Shown: positions 46,957 to 57,564 of the stretch, piece after piece | Position numbering within the stretch: position 1 is the stretch's first letter | Layout: the number at the start of each line of letters is the position of its first letter | Assembly (NCBI GenBank): GCA_964036275.1 | Contig: OZ038433.1 | Span: forward strand, 31,479,836 to 31,543,835 | Direction: 5' to 3' | Length of the DNA stretch: 64,000 nucleotides | Origin: Litoditis marina | Lineage: Eukaryota > Nematoda > Chromadorea > Rhabditida > Rhabditidae | Made by a program: the position numbers and the translations under genes | The notes under the pieces: model-generated | What the model saw: the letters and a program-made list of their open reading frames with translations, nothing else | Databases searched by the model: none | What the model was told of the DNA's origin: nothing

Positions 46957-48017
46957 TTATACTATTTCTTCTCTGTATGTCCTCCATGTCCCATGTGTTT
47001 GCAGAAAAGGTAGTAGAAATAGTAAAGAGTAAGACCATGTGACGAGACATACAGGCGTGGACCATCTGCAAAATAAAATTTCGTTGTCACTAAAACCAAA
47101 TGTACAGCAATTTACGAGTTTTTCGCTGAAGTCTTAGCGAGGTCTAATAAGTGGGTTGAAGCTGTAATAATGTGTCAAGAACAAGAAATGCAAATTAGGG
47201 TGTTTGACTCAGTCATGGTTATGTTATGTTGATGGAGCAGTTATGGTCAGATTATGGTTCTGATGGAAAACGGGTGAATCTATGGACCGTCCAACAAAAT
47301 CGCCCCATGCTTGTGTGTGAAGCTGAAGACTCGATAAGAATATGATAAAAATAGCGGATTACCCTGCATAGCATAGCGATCATACTTCACAATAGTCATA
47401 CAAGGCAATAAAGGTGAGAAAAGTTCCCTCTTGGTCAGACCCGACAATATTGTTCCATTTATGAAGCAAAATCAAGAAAAAGTCTCCTATACTTGAAATA
47501 AAAACGGGTTCCTTACTCAAAATTTTCGAACATCACTCGGTAAGTGATTCCGATTCTCTCCATTACATTTTCCATAAATATTACAAAGTAACTCACATTT
47601 TGGAGAAGAAGTTCAGCAGACGATGAGACATGATGACTGATGACGTTGTTTTTGGGTTTCCATCGCCCAGAAACGATGATACAATATCTGAACATGATAA
47701 GTTAGAGACAAAATTAGTATAATGAATGAGATCGAAGCAAGCAGATCAGTATGAAAATGCAAAATAAATAAATAACTGCACTTCATGGATTTGCGAAATA
47801 ATGAATTACTTCAACTTTTCCGTTTTGTTCCACAAACTACACAAACATTTCACGAAACTGCATGATTATTATTACCTAATTACAACAGGAATAGAGTCAG
47901 CTAATGCTGGATGCAATGTACTCACCTGCTATGTATAATGGCTGGTCCTTAGCGGCGCTGTCCTCATTATTTCTATTGAACAGAAAACTTGCCCTCCGAC
48001 GTGGAACGATGAAAAAC
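46957..48017 (-). CDS. 3' end of an unrecognised gene
   Basis: Three exons with good splice sites and matching phases: 48017-47926, 47687-47597, 47065-46957 (TAA). They encode about 96 residues: a basic start (FFIVPRRRASFLF), a polar stretch, FLGDGNPKTTSSVIMSHRLL, and a hydrophobic segment (VCLVTWSYSLLFLLPFL) near the C-terminus that could be a membrane anchor. No family is recognised. The phase agreement across two introns and the absence of stops argue that it is real. Upstream exons were not found; the region before it (to 48424) shows no open exon, and the 9.5-kb retroelement begins there, so that element may have inserted into one of its introns or its promoter. Confidence 0.5.
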
Positions 48018-48423
48018 CTGGAAAAAACAATTTGATGAAACACTGTTTGAAGCTATATTGCTATTAGATAATCTAGACAATGATTTATAATTAGAAAATT
48101 CATTTTCCAGCAATATCACTAGAAATCCGATTATAGCCTAGTAGTTTATATAATTCAGTTTGAACACATACCTCAGTGATCAACTATTCATGGACAGCAA
48201 TAATAAGAATACTGATAGTGAAAAATAAACAAATAAACATTGACAATGATAAATATTTATAAAGAAGACGAAATTCGGCTGAAGAAATTTTCAAAACGCG
48301 GCGTCTCTCTCGCGTCGCGTGTGCTATTAGCACTGGAGCGCCGCAAGTATCGATAAAGCACTAATCATGAAATCAAGTTCCTGCCAGGCCATTTTTAATA
48401 TGGATATTACGTTTTTACCGGTC

Positions 48424-48428
48424 AGACT
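48424..48428. repeat. Target-site duplication AGACT (left)
   Basis: AGACT directly before the left LTR, repeated at 57921-57925 directly after the right LTR. Confidence 0.85.
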
Positions 48429-48784
48429 TGTGCGGGTCAGTAGTGACACGCACTGTAAATGGAAACAGAAAACCGAAAAGATATATGTTCATTCAAGAAA
48501 TGGAAGCATAAAACAAAGTAACAAAATGTGAGCCGCCGTCCCTGACTCAGTCGCATGGGGAACCCTTTTCTCCTCGCTCACAGCTGGAGGCGGACCCTGT
48601 AACAGATCTATTAGTCATCATCGATTTACTATACATAATGCTTATTGGGAATTAGCAGAAGGTCTGGCGAACTAGTTAGAGATTTGTACTTAGAAAGAAG
48701 GGTAAATGGAAAGGGTACTTGTAATGGCCGGGTCACGTAATGAGGGTACTATAAATATAACAGTGCCATACTGTTGGCACTTGC
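48429..48784 (-). repeat. 3' LTR of the 9.5-kb element
   Basis: 356 bp, on the plus strand TGTGCGGGTC...TTGGCACTTGC. No mismatch seen against 57565-57920. Confidence 0.93.
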
Positions 48785-48785
48785 G

Positions 48786-48799
48786 CCTCCCACCTTCCC
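48786..48799 (-). promoter_or_regulatory. Polypurine tract of the 9.5-kb element
   Basis: On the minus strand GGGAAGGTGGGAGG, one base from the 3' LTR, in the expected place for plus-strand priming. Confidence 0.7.
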
Positions 48800-49082
48800 G
48801 GGCAGTCCGACCCTGGACGTTTTCAAACTTATTAACATTTTTATATGAACTGAAGGGAAAGAGAGAGAAAAAAAAAACTTACATTAACACTGTTGAAGAA
48901 AACGAAAATGAACTATAAACTGAGAGGAACTGCTTTACCGGATTGAGACATGTAGTTTTCGGAAAGGATTAAGATCCGGGAAACTTGAATTTTGACGAAA
49001 ACTATTTTATACATCAAAAGAAATTTGGAATGAATAATTGCATCTAGGTGAAAAAGGAGAGGGAAAAAAAATATAATCAAAC

Positions 49083-52000
49083 TCACACTTCCATAGCGGC
49101 GGCGTCCGCTACTTCCGCCTCCTCCAGTCGGCCCAGGAAGATGTTGGCGTCCTGGATGGCCCGGTTCCTGTTGAGCACGGCGTGGGCGCGTGACCAGGTG
49201 CCCGAATCGGACAAGGCACGCTGGTCACCGAAGATCAGGAGACCGTGCCGTTGCCGACTGGTGGCGACGTTCGCACGATTTTCGTCGCAGAAGAACAGGT
49301 CGTGGCGATTGGTGGCGGTACGTACTGTAGAAAGGAGGACGACGGCAAACTCCCTTCCTTGACAACTATCCGCCGTTACCGGGGTGATTCCGAGAGATCC
49401 CAGATCTCGCATGAGACGATCCAATTGGGCCCGGTAAAGCGTGATGACTCCGATGTCGGCCACGGTGAAACCACGATGCAGGAGGGCGGTGGCTGCTTTA
49501 ACGACTGCGTCGGCTTCCTCGGGATTTTCATATGAGCCTGACGTCGTCTTGTTCTGAGTGCCCTGGACGTCCAACAACGCGATCGGGAATCCTGGGTTTG
49601 GGAGACGCACGGCGGCGATGAGCCGGCGTCTCTGGTCAGCGGTGGGTACTGGAATCAGTTGATTGTTGTAAAAGATTTCCGAACCGAATGCAATCGACTG
49701 GGGGTGGGCCCGGAAGACATGCAGGAGGGGGAGAGAGGGTATAGTGTTGATAAGGTGGTGCAAAGGACCACTGAGGATTGATCTTGACGAAAGATCACGG
49801 AGAGTGCCACTGAGGGTGAAGGGGGAATAGGGGGGGAGTTGATGGGGATCCCCCACAATGATGAATCGGGCTTGAGGGGCGAGCGCCATCAGACAACCGA
49901 GAGTTCCTTCGGTGAGCTGTGAACCTTCATCCACGTAGATGGTGTTGATTTCCGGCGCGAGGGCTTCCAGTAATCCGGATTCCGAGAACGATGACACAAA
50001 AGTTGAGATGGTGGTAAAGATAACCTTTGGGTCGTAGGCTTTCAAGAAAATCGCGGCGACCTTCTTCACGAGTTCCGAATTTCTTCGTTCGCACGCCACC
50101 AGTTTTCTCACGGACTGGTCCAACTCGTCGTCTGTAGAAACCGCCAGTTCGAAGTCGTTCAAGGATTTCAGGCCGTCGAGGAACTTCTGGCAGGTCAACT
50201 TATCTTCCGTCGACAGTTCGTCAAGGATGTTCGGGAGGACGGAGCGGAGCATGGCAGGTAGGTCCTTTGTCGATTTGACCTGAGTGCGCCAGTTGGTTTC
50301 TGAAATCATACGCAGCACGTTCAGGGCCTGCGCATCGTCCAACTTCAGCGAGCTTTCGACGTCATTCACGATGGTGTGGTTTGCACTGCTGACGATTACC
50401 TGCAAACCTTTAGCCTTTTGTATGGCGCGCTGCGCTAGAAGTACGAGCATGAGTGTCTTGCCGGCTCCGAATGGTGACGCGATGAGGAATGCATCCTCGG
50501 ATGCTGCTGCTGCTGCTAGGATGGCTGATTGATGGGCAAAAAGCGTAATTTCTTCGCCGTCGTAGATGATTCTCTCGTCGATCACGGGGTCTGCTTGGGG
50601 TGCGGTTAGAGGGGTTCCTCCGAAAAGGGCGTTCAGAATCCGGAAAGCGCGAGAGTCGGGTGGCAAGGCAGAAAGTGACGAAGAACTCTTTATATAGAAA
50701 TTCTCTACCGGCGACGCTTCAGGACTGTCTTCCTTCTGCTTGATGAGGAAATCCGGGTCGTTGTGAGAGACCCACTCTTGGGTGAGACGACCAAAGTGGC
50801 TTCCGACGGCTTCGGCTGAGAGACAAAGCTGTTCCTCCTCGTCGATGAAGTGGGATGTGATCTTTGCTTCAATTCTAGCAGTCTTCAGAGCAGCACGGCG
50901 AACCACTATGCGAGTACCAGCTTTCCAGTTGGAGATGGCGACCGGACCAGACGGATGTTTTATTTTGAAGTGGAACGGTAGGTTGAGTTGTCCGGCCGGG
51001 TCCAGTTGCAACTTCGAAGTGTATGTTCTCGTGTCTAGAGACCGTCTTTGCAGTGCGCAGAGTCCGGGCACCGACAACGAACACAGACGAGTGAACAGCT
51101 TCAATCCCTCAACCGGGTTCTGCTGGTACAAGGTGAATCTCTGCAGCCTGTCGGTGATAATTGCGTCAAGCTCATCGTCGATAGCTCTCGCGTGGTGTAT
51201 GGATGGGCCAATTCGCGCGGGGAATGGTGTGAAGTCCGAGGTGAAGGTTTTCAATAAGTCGAGGCATTCGCGGTCCTTGCTGGGTTCGACGAAGTGCAGG
51301 ACTGGAGTGTTGGGATACACCACGTCGGTCCGCAGGAACGAGTTGACTCTGGTTTCTTCGGGAGCCTCACGGACGTTGATATGAGCCAGTACGCGAAGTC
51401 GTTCAACAGCCAAGTCGAAACCTGAGGTGTTCCCGCCGTCTGCAGTGAGGGCAATAACGAGGGCTAGTTGATCTGGGACAATTTTCCTCTGCGCTACTGC
51501 ATAGTGATGAACAAGGAAACGAGTTGTGAATCCTGCTGTCCTTCCTGCGTCGATCGGGACGTTCGAAATGGCTCCTAAACCTCCTTTCTTGGTGAATCCA
51601 GAAGCAACAAGGTCGAAAACAAAGATGACGTCGCCCAGGGCGAACTTCGTGCTGGTCGTTTCGTACTCCGGTTGTTTTACGTTCACTGAAGCGGAGCAGA
51701 GGGTGATCACTCGAAGGTCGCCGCGGTCAGGATAGAAGACCTCAAAGTGACACGCCTGGAGAAGGCACTTCTTGTCTGTTTTCTGGACGACGGTGTATGT
51801 GACGGGGCGCACGTTGTTGTGCACAGGAAGGCAGGGTGTGGTTGAAAGAGCTTCGTGTGTTGGACGTGCAGTCATATCCATCGCCGCGTGGAGTTCCTCA
51901 ATGGAGCGCGCGCGGAACTTCTCAATATCGGTGAGGGTAGTGAGTTCATGGTATGGGACGGCGTCCGGCAAAGTTGAGTAGTGCACCGGAAAATCGTCTG

Positions 52001-52334
52001 TTCTGTCCAAATTGTAGCGGGCCTCTCCTTGAATTTCTGTTGGGAGTTGAGCCCGAGGATTGTAGAAACGCGACCACGGATGTGTCAATTCAATGTTAGC
52101 ACGGCGTTGAAGGTCGAATGAGTTTAGTTGAGGGGCCACAAAGGGACCGGTTCTGGGGCGACGGGCTTGCGGAGCTCCGCGATGTTCTGCGTTGCTAGGC
52201 GCCGGTCTTCGGGTGGTAGAGTTTTGTGAGTTGTGATAAGTGGCCACAAAGGGACCGGAAGAGCTGGTTTGTCGAGAACCACGTTGACCATTCGAGGGCG
52301 GCTTCGTGCCCTCGCCACGATTGGCTTGAGACAT
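49083..52334 (-). CDS. UPF1-like superfamily 1 helicase carried by the LTR element
   Basis: 1083 residues from the ATG at 52334 (the frame stays open 40 codons further up). This start is preferred because TTTATTTTCAG, a strong nematode acceptor, ends eight bases before it. The N-terminal 600 residues begin with a low-complexity Arg/Ser/Pro/Asn stretch containing two GPFVA repeats, then lack recognisable domains. Helicase motifs follow: Walker A SPFGAGKT (about 620-627), VDEGSQ (about 801, motif II), VGDPHQLPP (about 827, motif III), HVFRAHP (motif IV), TADSCQGREF (about 988, motif V) and NVATSRQR (about 1022, motif VI). This set matches UPF1/DNA2-type SF1 helicases, with Phe-Gly-Ala in the P-loop in place of Pro-Gly-Thr. 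ATP-driven unwinding of nucleic acid is inferred. All motifs are intact and the frame is unbroken. Its role in the element is unknown. Confidence 0.88.
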   Translation of the reverse strand: MSQANRGEGTKPPSNGQRGSRQTSSSGPFVATYHNSQNSTTRRPAPSNAEHRGAPQARRPRTGPFVAPQLNSFDLQRRANIELTHPWSRFYNPRAQLPTEIQGEARYNLDRTDDFPVHYSTLPDAVPYHELTTLTDIEKFRARSIEELHAAMDMTARPTHEALSTTPCLPVHNNVRPVTYTVVQKTDKKCLLQACHFEVFYPDRGDLRVITLCSASVNVKQPEYETTSTKFALGDVIFVFDLVASGFTKKGGLGAISNVPIDAGRTAGFTTRFLVHHYAVAQRKIVPDQLALVIALTADGGNTSGFDLAVERLRVLAHINVREAPEETRVNSFLRTDVVYPNTPVLHFVEPSKDRECLDLLKTFTSDFTPFPARIGPSIHHARAIDDELDAIITDRLQRFTLYQQNPVEGLKLFTRLCSLSVPGLCALQRRSLDTRTYTSKLQLDPAGQLNLPFHFKIKHPSGPVAISNWKAGTRIVVRRAALKTARIEAKITSHFIDEEEQLCLSAEAVGSHFGRLTQEWVSHNDPDFLIKQKEDSPEASPVENFYIKSSSSLSALPPDSRAFRILNALFGGTPLTAPQADPVIDERIIYDGEEITLFAHQSAILAAAAASEDAFLIASPFGAGKTLMLVLLAQRAIQKAKGLQVIVSSANHTIVNDVESSLKLDDAQALNVLRMISETNWRTQVKSTKDLPAMLRSVLPNILDELSTEDKLTCQKFLDGLKSLNDFELAVSTDDELDQSVRKLVACERRNSELVKKVAAIFLKAYDPKVIFTTISTFVSSFSESGLLEALAPEINTIYVDEGSQLTEGTLGCLMALAPQARFIIVGDPHQLPPYSPFTLSGTLRDLSSRSILSGPLHHLINTIPSLPLLHVFRAHPQSIAFGSEIFYNNQLIPVPTADQRRRLIAAVRLPNPGFPIALLDVQGTQNKTTSGSYENPEEADAVVKAATALLHRGFTVADIGVITLYRAQLDRLMRDLGSLGITPVTADSCQGREFAVVLLSTVRTATNRHDLFFCDENRANVATSRQRHGLLIFGDQRALSDSGTWSRAHAVLNRNRAIQDANIFLGRLEEAEVADAAAMEV

Positions 52335-52454
52335 GGGATATCTGAAAATAAACTCGTAACTGAGCGTTCCGTTTTCCATTTGTGAGTGTGAGGTTGCGAA
52401 AAGTGAGGGTGAAGACCTCAGAGGAAAGGACAAAGACAAGAAGAAAAAAAACAT

Positions 52455-52663
52455 ATATAATTTACGGGAAATGGGCGAAGGGAGGAAGTATAGGGAGACA
52501 TGAGGCTAAGATCAACGGAAATGAAAATTGAATGAAAAATAAATTTAAAAAAAGGGGTCGTGTCGTAGATCAGAGAATAGGGTGTAGAGAATAGGTGCTG
52601 TAGCTCCGTGGTTCCTGGAAAAAGAAAAATTATGGTTCTCTATTTGGGGAACCTACACAGTAA
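52455..52663 (-). other. Spacer between integrase tail and helicase ORF
   Basis: About 210 bp plus the presumed untranslated head of the helicase mRNA (52335-52454). AT-rich, no frame; likely holds the branch and pyrimidine tract used for the acceptor at 52342. Confidence 0.4.
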
Positions 52664-53397
52664 TTACATTTTGAACAGCGCGAGCAAAAAGTGCTTTTTG
52701 GCTTTCGGATTTGACCTTAAATTATACCGCGCGACGTTCGGTTTTGTATTACTCGTTGACGGTAAAGGTTCTTTGGTTTCTGCTGTATTGTCTAGTGACG
52801 ACTCTTCTGAATCAGATGCTTGTGCCGCATCGCTGCGCGCTTGAGTGTCCTCGTGGGATGGTCCTTCTTCACGCACTGTGTTGTCCTCGGGGGTGGTGCC
52901 CGCTGGTCCTGAAATCATAAAACATTTCTTTATTTGGTTCAGGTGTACCCTATGTGATTTTGACTTTGGAGAAGATATGCTTTGGATCACCGCGTGCGGT
53001 GGGTCTAGTTCCGTGATGCGATACTGACCTCGCCATGGGAGCGTTAGTTTCTTAGATAGGTGAAGTTTTGATAGGTAGTTTCTGTAAAGGACGCGATCCC
53101 CTAGTTTGAGAGGTTGAGCTTTCAAATTTTTGTCGTACTGCTGTTTCATTTTCTCCTGCTCCACTTCCGCGTGATCGTGAGCAAGGTGCCAAGCCACCCT
53201 AATCGAAGAGACCAACGAAGCTTTGTAGATGTCCGTATCTTCGTCACCTATTACGGGGTCTCGGACGGTGGGATCGATAATTTTGTCCACACAGAATACT
53301 GGGTCTCTACCGTACATTAAGAAAAATGGGGACTCACCTGTTGTAGAGTGGACGGTAGTATTATAGCAAAATGTGAGACACGATATCGCTTCTGTTC
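52664..53397 (-). pseudogene. Integrase C-terminal remnant
   Basis: The frame enters from about 53397 (TEAISCLTFCYNTTVHSTTG, SPFFLMYGRDP), which is the end of a retroviral integrase core. It continues through EQEKMKQQYDKNLKAQPLKLGDRVLYR to LPWRGQYRITEL, a GPY/F-like module of Ty3/gypsy integrases, and a charged tail ending NPKAKKHFLLALFKM. Stops lie just upstream in this frame, so the catalytic core and everything before it are gone. It overlaps the last codons of the gag-envelope frame, which marks a deletion junction near 53390. The first ATG in frame is at 53317, so a C-terminal domain alone could still be translated. Confidence 0.8.
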
Positions 53398-56186
53398 ATT
53401 ATTTGTCTCATCGCAACTGTTGGGCTGGAAGCGATTGAAGCCACAGTAGTTTCAGCTACTGTGTTAATCATGTTACATAAAGAACGAATTGAATGTGCGA
53501 ACAATTTTGAAATAGAGAGTTGTAGAGAATCTTCGAGAGCCAAGAGTTGAGAAGATAATTGGTTAGAGGATGCGAAACCAACCAAATTGTTTGAAGTATC
53601 TCGTTTAGTACGGGCGAAGGCCGTAATTGCGTAACCCTGATCAGTAGGTTTTAGCGAATGTCCACAATTGTCAAACGAAGGTGCGTTGTTATGCCACGAA
53701 AGTGCGAATTCTTTTGAATCGCTTAACCAAACATTCCCTATTTTAGTACCTTGCATTTTTGAAAAGAGAATAAACGGACATTGTTCCGATTTTTGTGGTT
53801 TCCAAATTATTGCTGCCCCGTCTTTGAGGTTGCAAAACCCATCCATGTAATTGCAGGCAGAGAGGTCCCCTACTGGAGATTCGGGAAAAGCTTGGGCGTG
53901 ATTTGCATGAATAGTTACGTCATGAAGAACACAATTGGTAGAGGAAACTATATGGTCGGAGCAACAATGGAACGGGGCAAACGGCCAATTGATTACATGA
54001 GGGTTAGACGTGCGAGATAGAGCGCCAATAAGAGACAGTTCGCCAAAGCTGCACCTGTTATGAGTTGTCATCAATTGACATTCCTCCGCAGTTACAGTAT
54101 GATGTTGAGTGTGAGTAGAGAAATCACGTGCACCAAAGAACGAGACCGAAAAGCGCGTTGTTTGGGTTACAATACGACAGACTTGGGCTTTGGTTTCATA
54201 TTGCAAAGTATTGGGGCGCCAAATGTTCAGAGAAAGAGGAACCGCTTTTGAAGACACTGGTACATCGAATGTTGAGCAATTGTAATGAGTAGGAATTGTC
54301 CAAAATGTGGTTACTGCGCGTTTGTGGCAAATAAGAGGGCTCTGAGCGTGCGAGAGAGTTGCGCAACACACAATAAACATCAGAAAAGTTGTGATAAAGC
54401 TGCCATAAAGAGACAAAACAGTAGCATGTTTGCTTGTTTGCGAAAACTGGGTGAGTCTGATTTTAGACCAGTTGATAACAAAGACAAGACTGGTGAACAG
54501 ATGTCCAATGAAAGGCCGCAAAAGCAACACGGCAAAGATGGCGAGGCAAATTTCAACAACGAGTGTACTGGCAGAAAGAGTAACCGAGCCTAGCGAAGAT
54601 GCTTCAGAGAATGGAAGAAAAGACAGGCAAGCAATGAGTACAAGTGAAGTAAAACTGTTAATACTTACCTTCGAGCTCCGATCTGTTGTTGTCTCGTCCG
54701 CAGTTAGCTCGTTGTTTCTCTCCAGCAGTGCTTCGACTCTTCGTTTCTGGGAGGCCAATTGTTCCTCGACAGCCAGATTGTGTGCCACCAGTTTCTCCAT
54801 TTCTAGCTGCATGTCGGAAGGTTGTGGCTCAACTACCATTGTAGTCGACTGGTTGTGTTGCTGAAATGGATTGTATTGTCTTTGGTTATTGTTTTGCTGG
54901 TTAGGCTGACGCTGTTGGTTAGGAGGAGCCAAGTTGTTAGGAACGTTATCGAATGGGCAATACATTTGATAATGACCTACGTAGCCACAACGATAGCACT
55001 TAATGTTACCCATTGATGTGCGCTCACTAGTCCCGTTTTGAGAACGTTGTTGTTGTTTCTTGCGATAGTTGTTGCCTCCCTGTCTACCCCCTTGTTGGTT
55101 TTGGTTAGGCCCGGCAAATGCAGGCTGCGCGTTCTGCTGATTATTGTACTGCTGGTTAGCGTTACCTTCGCCTCTATTAGGCTGGCGTGAAGGATAACTG
55201 TCATGCGAACCCTTATTAACATTAAGGTTCTGTAACAAATTTACGAGGGTCTGAGACATTTCAGTGTTGGCTGGCGTTATCGTTCCCGAGCGAGTTACCT
55301 CACCAAGCAAGTTTTCAAAATGTAACGCACGATTAACAGCATCTTGGAAAGTGTTAGGTGAAGCTGCTTTGACATGAAAACGAATGTCAAAGTTCAAACC
55401 CTCAATGAATGCCTCCTGGGCTTTTTCCTCAGTGATAGCGCGGGCTTGGCCTACTGTAGCAAGACGCGCTAATGATTTGACCCGGTTACTGTAATCTTCA
55501 ATTGACTCACCTTGTTTCTGACGGAGTTGGCGCAGCTGTTGTCTTGCGATCTCCTTGCGCTGAGGGTCATCGAATGCCGCACGCAGTCCATCCTTCAATT
55601 GGTCGTACGTGGTGGCCGCTGTCAATAGTTCTTCTGCTCTATCACGGGCAGATTGGTCTAAGAATGCTAACAATGTTTTCTTTTTGTCCTCATCAGTCAT
55701 TTGAGGATCAGCAATTGCCAACACATCCTCAAAACGCCTCAACCATGTGCGAAAGTCTGCCCCGGTTTTGCCAGTATATGTAGAAAGAGGTGATGATTGG
55801 TGGCCGACTAAGGGACCGAATACATTGACTTGGGGAGCATTGTCTACCCGCTGCGCTATGTTCGCCAATGCATCGTTTATCTGAGTTTGCACCTGGTCGC
55901 GTAGAGTATTGGTGTCATTTCTATTAGCAGCGCCGAAATGCTCAATTGCCGCGCTTTGGTTTCGGAAGCTAGAAATGGCAGCATCACGCAGCTGTTTTAG
56001 GTGCTTACCCTTTGCAGTTGCAATGTCCTGCATGGTAGTGAATAAACGCGGTAATGTCAAACCGGCGGCTGCCACCTGCGCCATATCTAGATCTGAGTTG
56101 GATCTTCTCATAGCCATAGTATTGATAAGTCCCGGCAAAGGCAGGATAACCCCTCGTACACACACTATCGAGTGTACAAGAGACAC
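53361..56186 (-). CDS. Gag fused in frame to an envelope-like membrane glycoprotein segment
   Basis: 941 residues without a stop. Residues about 30-300 are a retrotransposon capsid-type gag. 330-395 is Gln/Asn-rich, and 397-410 is one CCHC knuckle (CYRCGYVGHYQMYC), followed by a coiled coil (about 460-495). At about 506 (DNA 54669) an AAG|GTAAGT donor is present, yet the frame continues. It has two hydrophobic segments (about 511-530, 540-560), then a signal-peptide-like segment (about 590-613, ending SHAQ), and an ectodomain rich in Cys with N-glycosylation sites (HYNCSTF). A final heptad-like region near the end is truncated at the integrase junction. The ectodomain looks like a viral fusion-type glycoprotein; its class is not settled. 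ATGs at residues 24 and 26 are alternative starts. Whether a Gag-Env fusion is made, or the donor is used to make separate products, is unknown. Confidence 0.8.
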   Translation of the reverse strand: MSLVHSIVCVRGVILPLPGLINTMAMRRSNSDLDMAQVAAAGLTLPRLFTTMQDIATAKGKHLKQLRDAAISSFRNQSAAIEHFGAANRNDTNTLRDQVQTQINDALANIAQRVDNAPQVNVFGPLVGHQSSPLSTYTGKTGADFRTWLRRFEDVLAIADPQMTDEDKKKTLLAFLDQSARDRAEELLTAATTYDQLKDGLRAAFDDPQRKEIARQQLRQLRQKQGESIEDYSNRVKSLARLATVGQARAITEEKAQEAFIEGLNFDIRFHVKAASPNTFQDAVNRALHFENLLGEVTRSGTITPANTEMSQTLVNLLQNLNVNKGSHDSYPSRQPNRGEGNANQQYNNQQNAQPAFAGPNQNQQGGRQGGNNYRKKQQQRSQNGTSERTSMGNIKCYRCGYVGHYQMYCPFDNVPNNLAPPNQQRQPNQQNNNQRQYNPFQQHNQSTTMVVEPQPSDMQLEMEKLVAHNLAVEEQLASQKRRVEALLERNNELTADETTTDRSSKVSINSFTSLVLIACLSFLPFSEASSLGSVTLSASTLVVEICLAIFAVLLLRPFIGHLFTSLVFVINWSKIRLTQFSQTSKHATVLSLYGSFITTFLMFIVCCATLSHAQSPLICHKRAVTTFWTIPTHYNCSTFDVPVSSKAVPLSLNIWRPNTLQYETKAQVCRIVTQTTRFSVSFFGARDFSTHTQHHTVTAEECQLMTTHNRCSFGELSLIGALSRTSNPHVINWPFAPFHCCSDHIVSSTNCVLHDVTIHANHAQAFPESPVGDLSACNYMDGFCNLKDGAAIIWKPQKSEQCPFILFSKMQGTKIGNVWLSDSKEFALSWHNNAPSFDNCGHSLKPTDQGYAITAFARTKRDTSNNLVGFASSNQLSSQLLALEDSLQLSISKLFAHSIRSLCNMINTVAETTVASIASSPTVAMRQIMNRSDIVSHILL

Positions 56187-57541
56187 AACACTGAATACAA
56201 TAGCTATCTGAACTTACAATTCAATTGGATTGTGAACGTCAACAAGAGAAAAGAGAGTTAAGGCTAGTTTGTCAGTAAACTATGAAACTCAAAATAGACC
56301 AAGAAAGAGAGCTGCCTCTCTGTCTTGATCCGCTGTGAAGGAATGAGGGCTCAGGAGCTATGAGGGGCGTGCTCAAGTTAACGTATCTTTCGATCTCCGC
56401 AAAAATGTTGCGTCATTCCATTTATCTAAAATGTTCCCATGATTATCTGCTCTCAGCGGGCCGATGTTTTTGATAAAGAGCCGCGATAGTACTGTATAGA
56501 ATGTTGCGCGCGCGGTTGTAACAAAAAAACGGGTGCGAGAGAGGGAAAAGGAGTGAGAGATTAGACGATCACGGAGCGCTTCGCATGTACTTTTCTTCTT
56601 TTGCAATTTGAAAAAGCAAGCATGGTTGTCTGAGGCAAAGAAAACGGTGGAACCAACAAATTCTGTCTACACCAAATAAACGCGAGGAATCACGGTGTTC
56701 TTTTCAGAAAACAGCCTTATTATTGCGCTCTTCTCACTATAAACAAAGGTTTTGATCGAGTTGCCACAAAAGGGCAAAAGTCAGTCGTTGCCGGACCAGA
56801 CACATCACAAAACGAACACAAGAATTGAAATTGGGACACGTTTTGGTACACGTATTAACATATTTGCACACGTCGAATTCTCATCGATTCACTGTAGTTC
56901 AACGCTTTCTTGCAATTTTCTTAAGCTGCCTCACAGGGACAGAACGGCCGTCGGCGACGCCGATAACGAGACACAAAATCGAGAAACACAAATCTGAGAG
57001 AAAACTTGGATAATCACTACAATTGGTCGCCTTTCCTCAACCATATACCACCGTTAACCACAACAACTGATCAGCAAAAACCACCCAAAAGTTCCACCTC
57101 CACCGCTGCAACGGCGAAAATTCGAGGAGCTTAGTGAGTTGACCTATCGTATTCAAAGTACTACATGGCGCCATAGTGCAGAGGAACAATCAAGAAAACT
57201 CAAAAAGCGGAGAGGCCTCTCAACATCCTCTGGTGGGGCGACCCCACCTAACAACACACCAGCGGGAGGGAACAACAAACGGGGCCGAAAGGGACGTAAC
57301 CTCTTACCGCAGCTCACTGCGCAACTAGTGTCAAACCAAGTTTTCTCAGGGCGCCCCACAAATTGCGTGGACGGCATTACAGGAAAACGCAACATGTGGT
57401 ACTAAGGCGCCGCAAAGGGACACAAACAAAACTAGAACCAAGACAGGTTGACTTATTCAATAAAAGAGAGATGTAAAACTTAAGAGAGGGTGGGTGGGTG
57501 GGAAATTAAAGAGAAACTAGAAATGGTCGGTGGGAAAGTTA
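56187..57541 (-). other. Leader of the 9.5-kb element
   Basis: 1.35 kb between the primer-binding site and the gag frame, with no convincing ORF. A donor-like GAATT|GTAAGTTC lies near 56215 (minus strand), so genomic RNA may be spliced here. It probably contains packaging signals. Confidence 0.5.
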
Positions 57542-57556
57542 CCAGAGCTGCTACCA
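57542..57556 (-). promoter_or_regulatory. Primer-binding site of the 9.5-kb element
   Basis: On the minus strand TGGTAGCAGCTCTGG, eight bases inside the 5' LTR. It begins with the TGG that pairs with tRNA CCA ends; the tRNA was not identified. Confidence 0.65.
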
Positions 57557-57564
57557 AAGATGTG

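Noticed and set aside
49048..49535. Plus-strand frames opposite the helicase ORF
   Set aside because: Shadows of the helicase coding strand with no features of their own.
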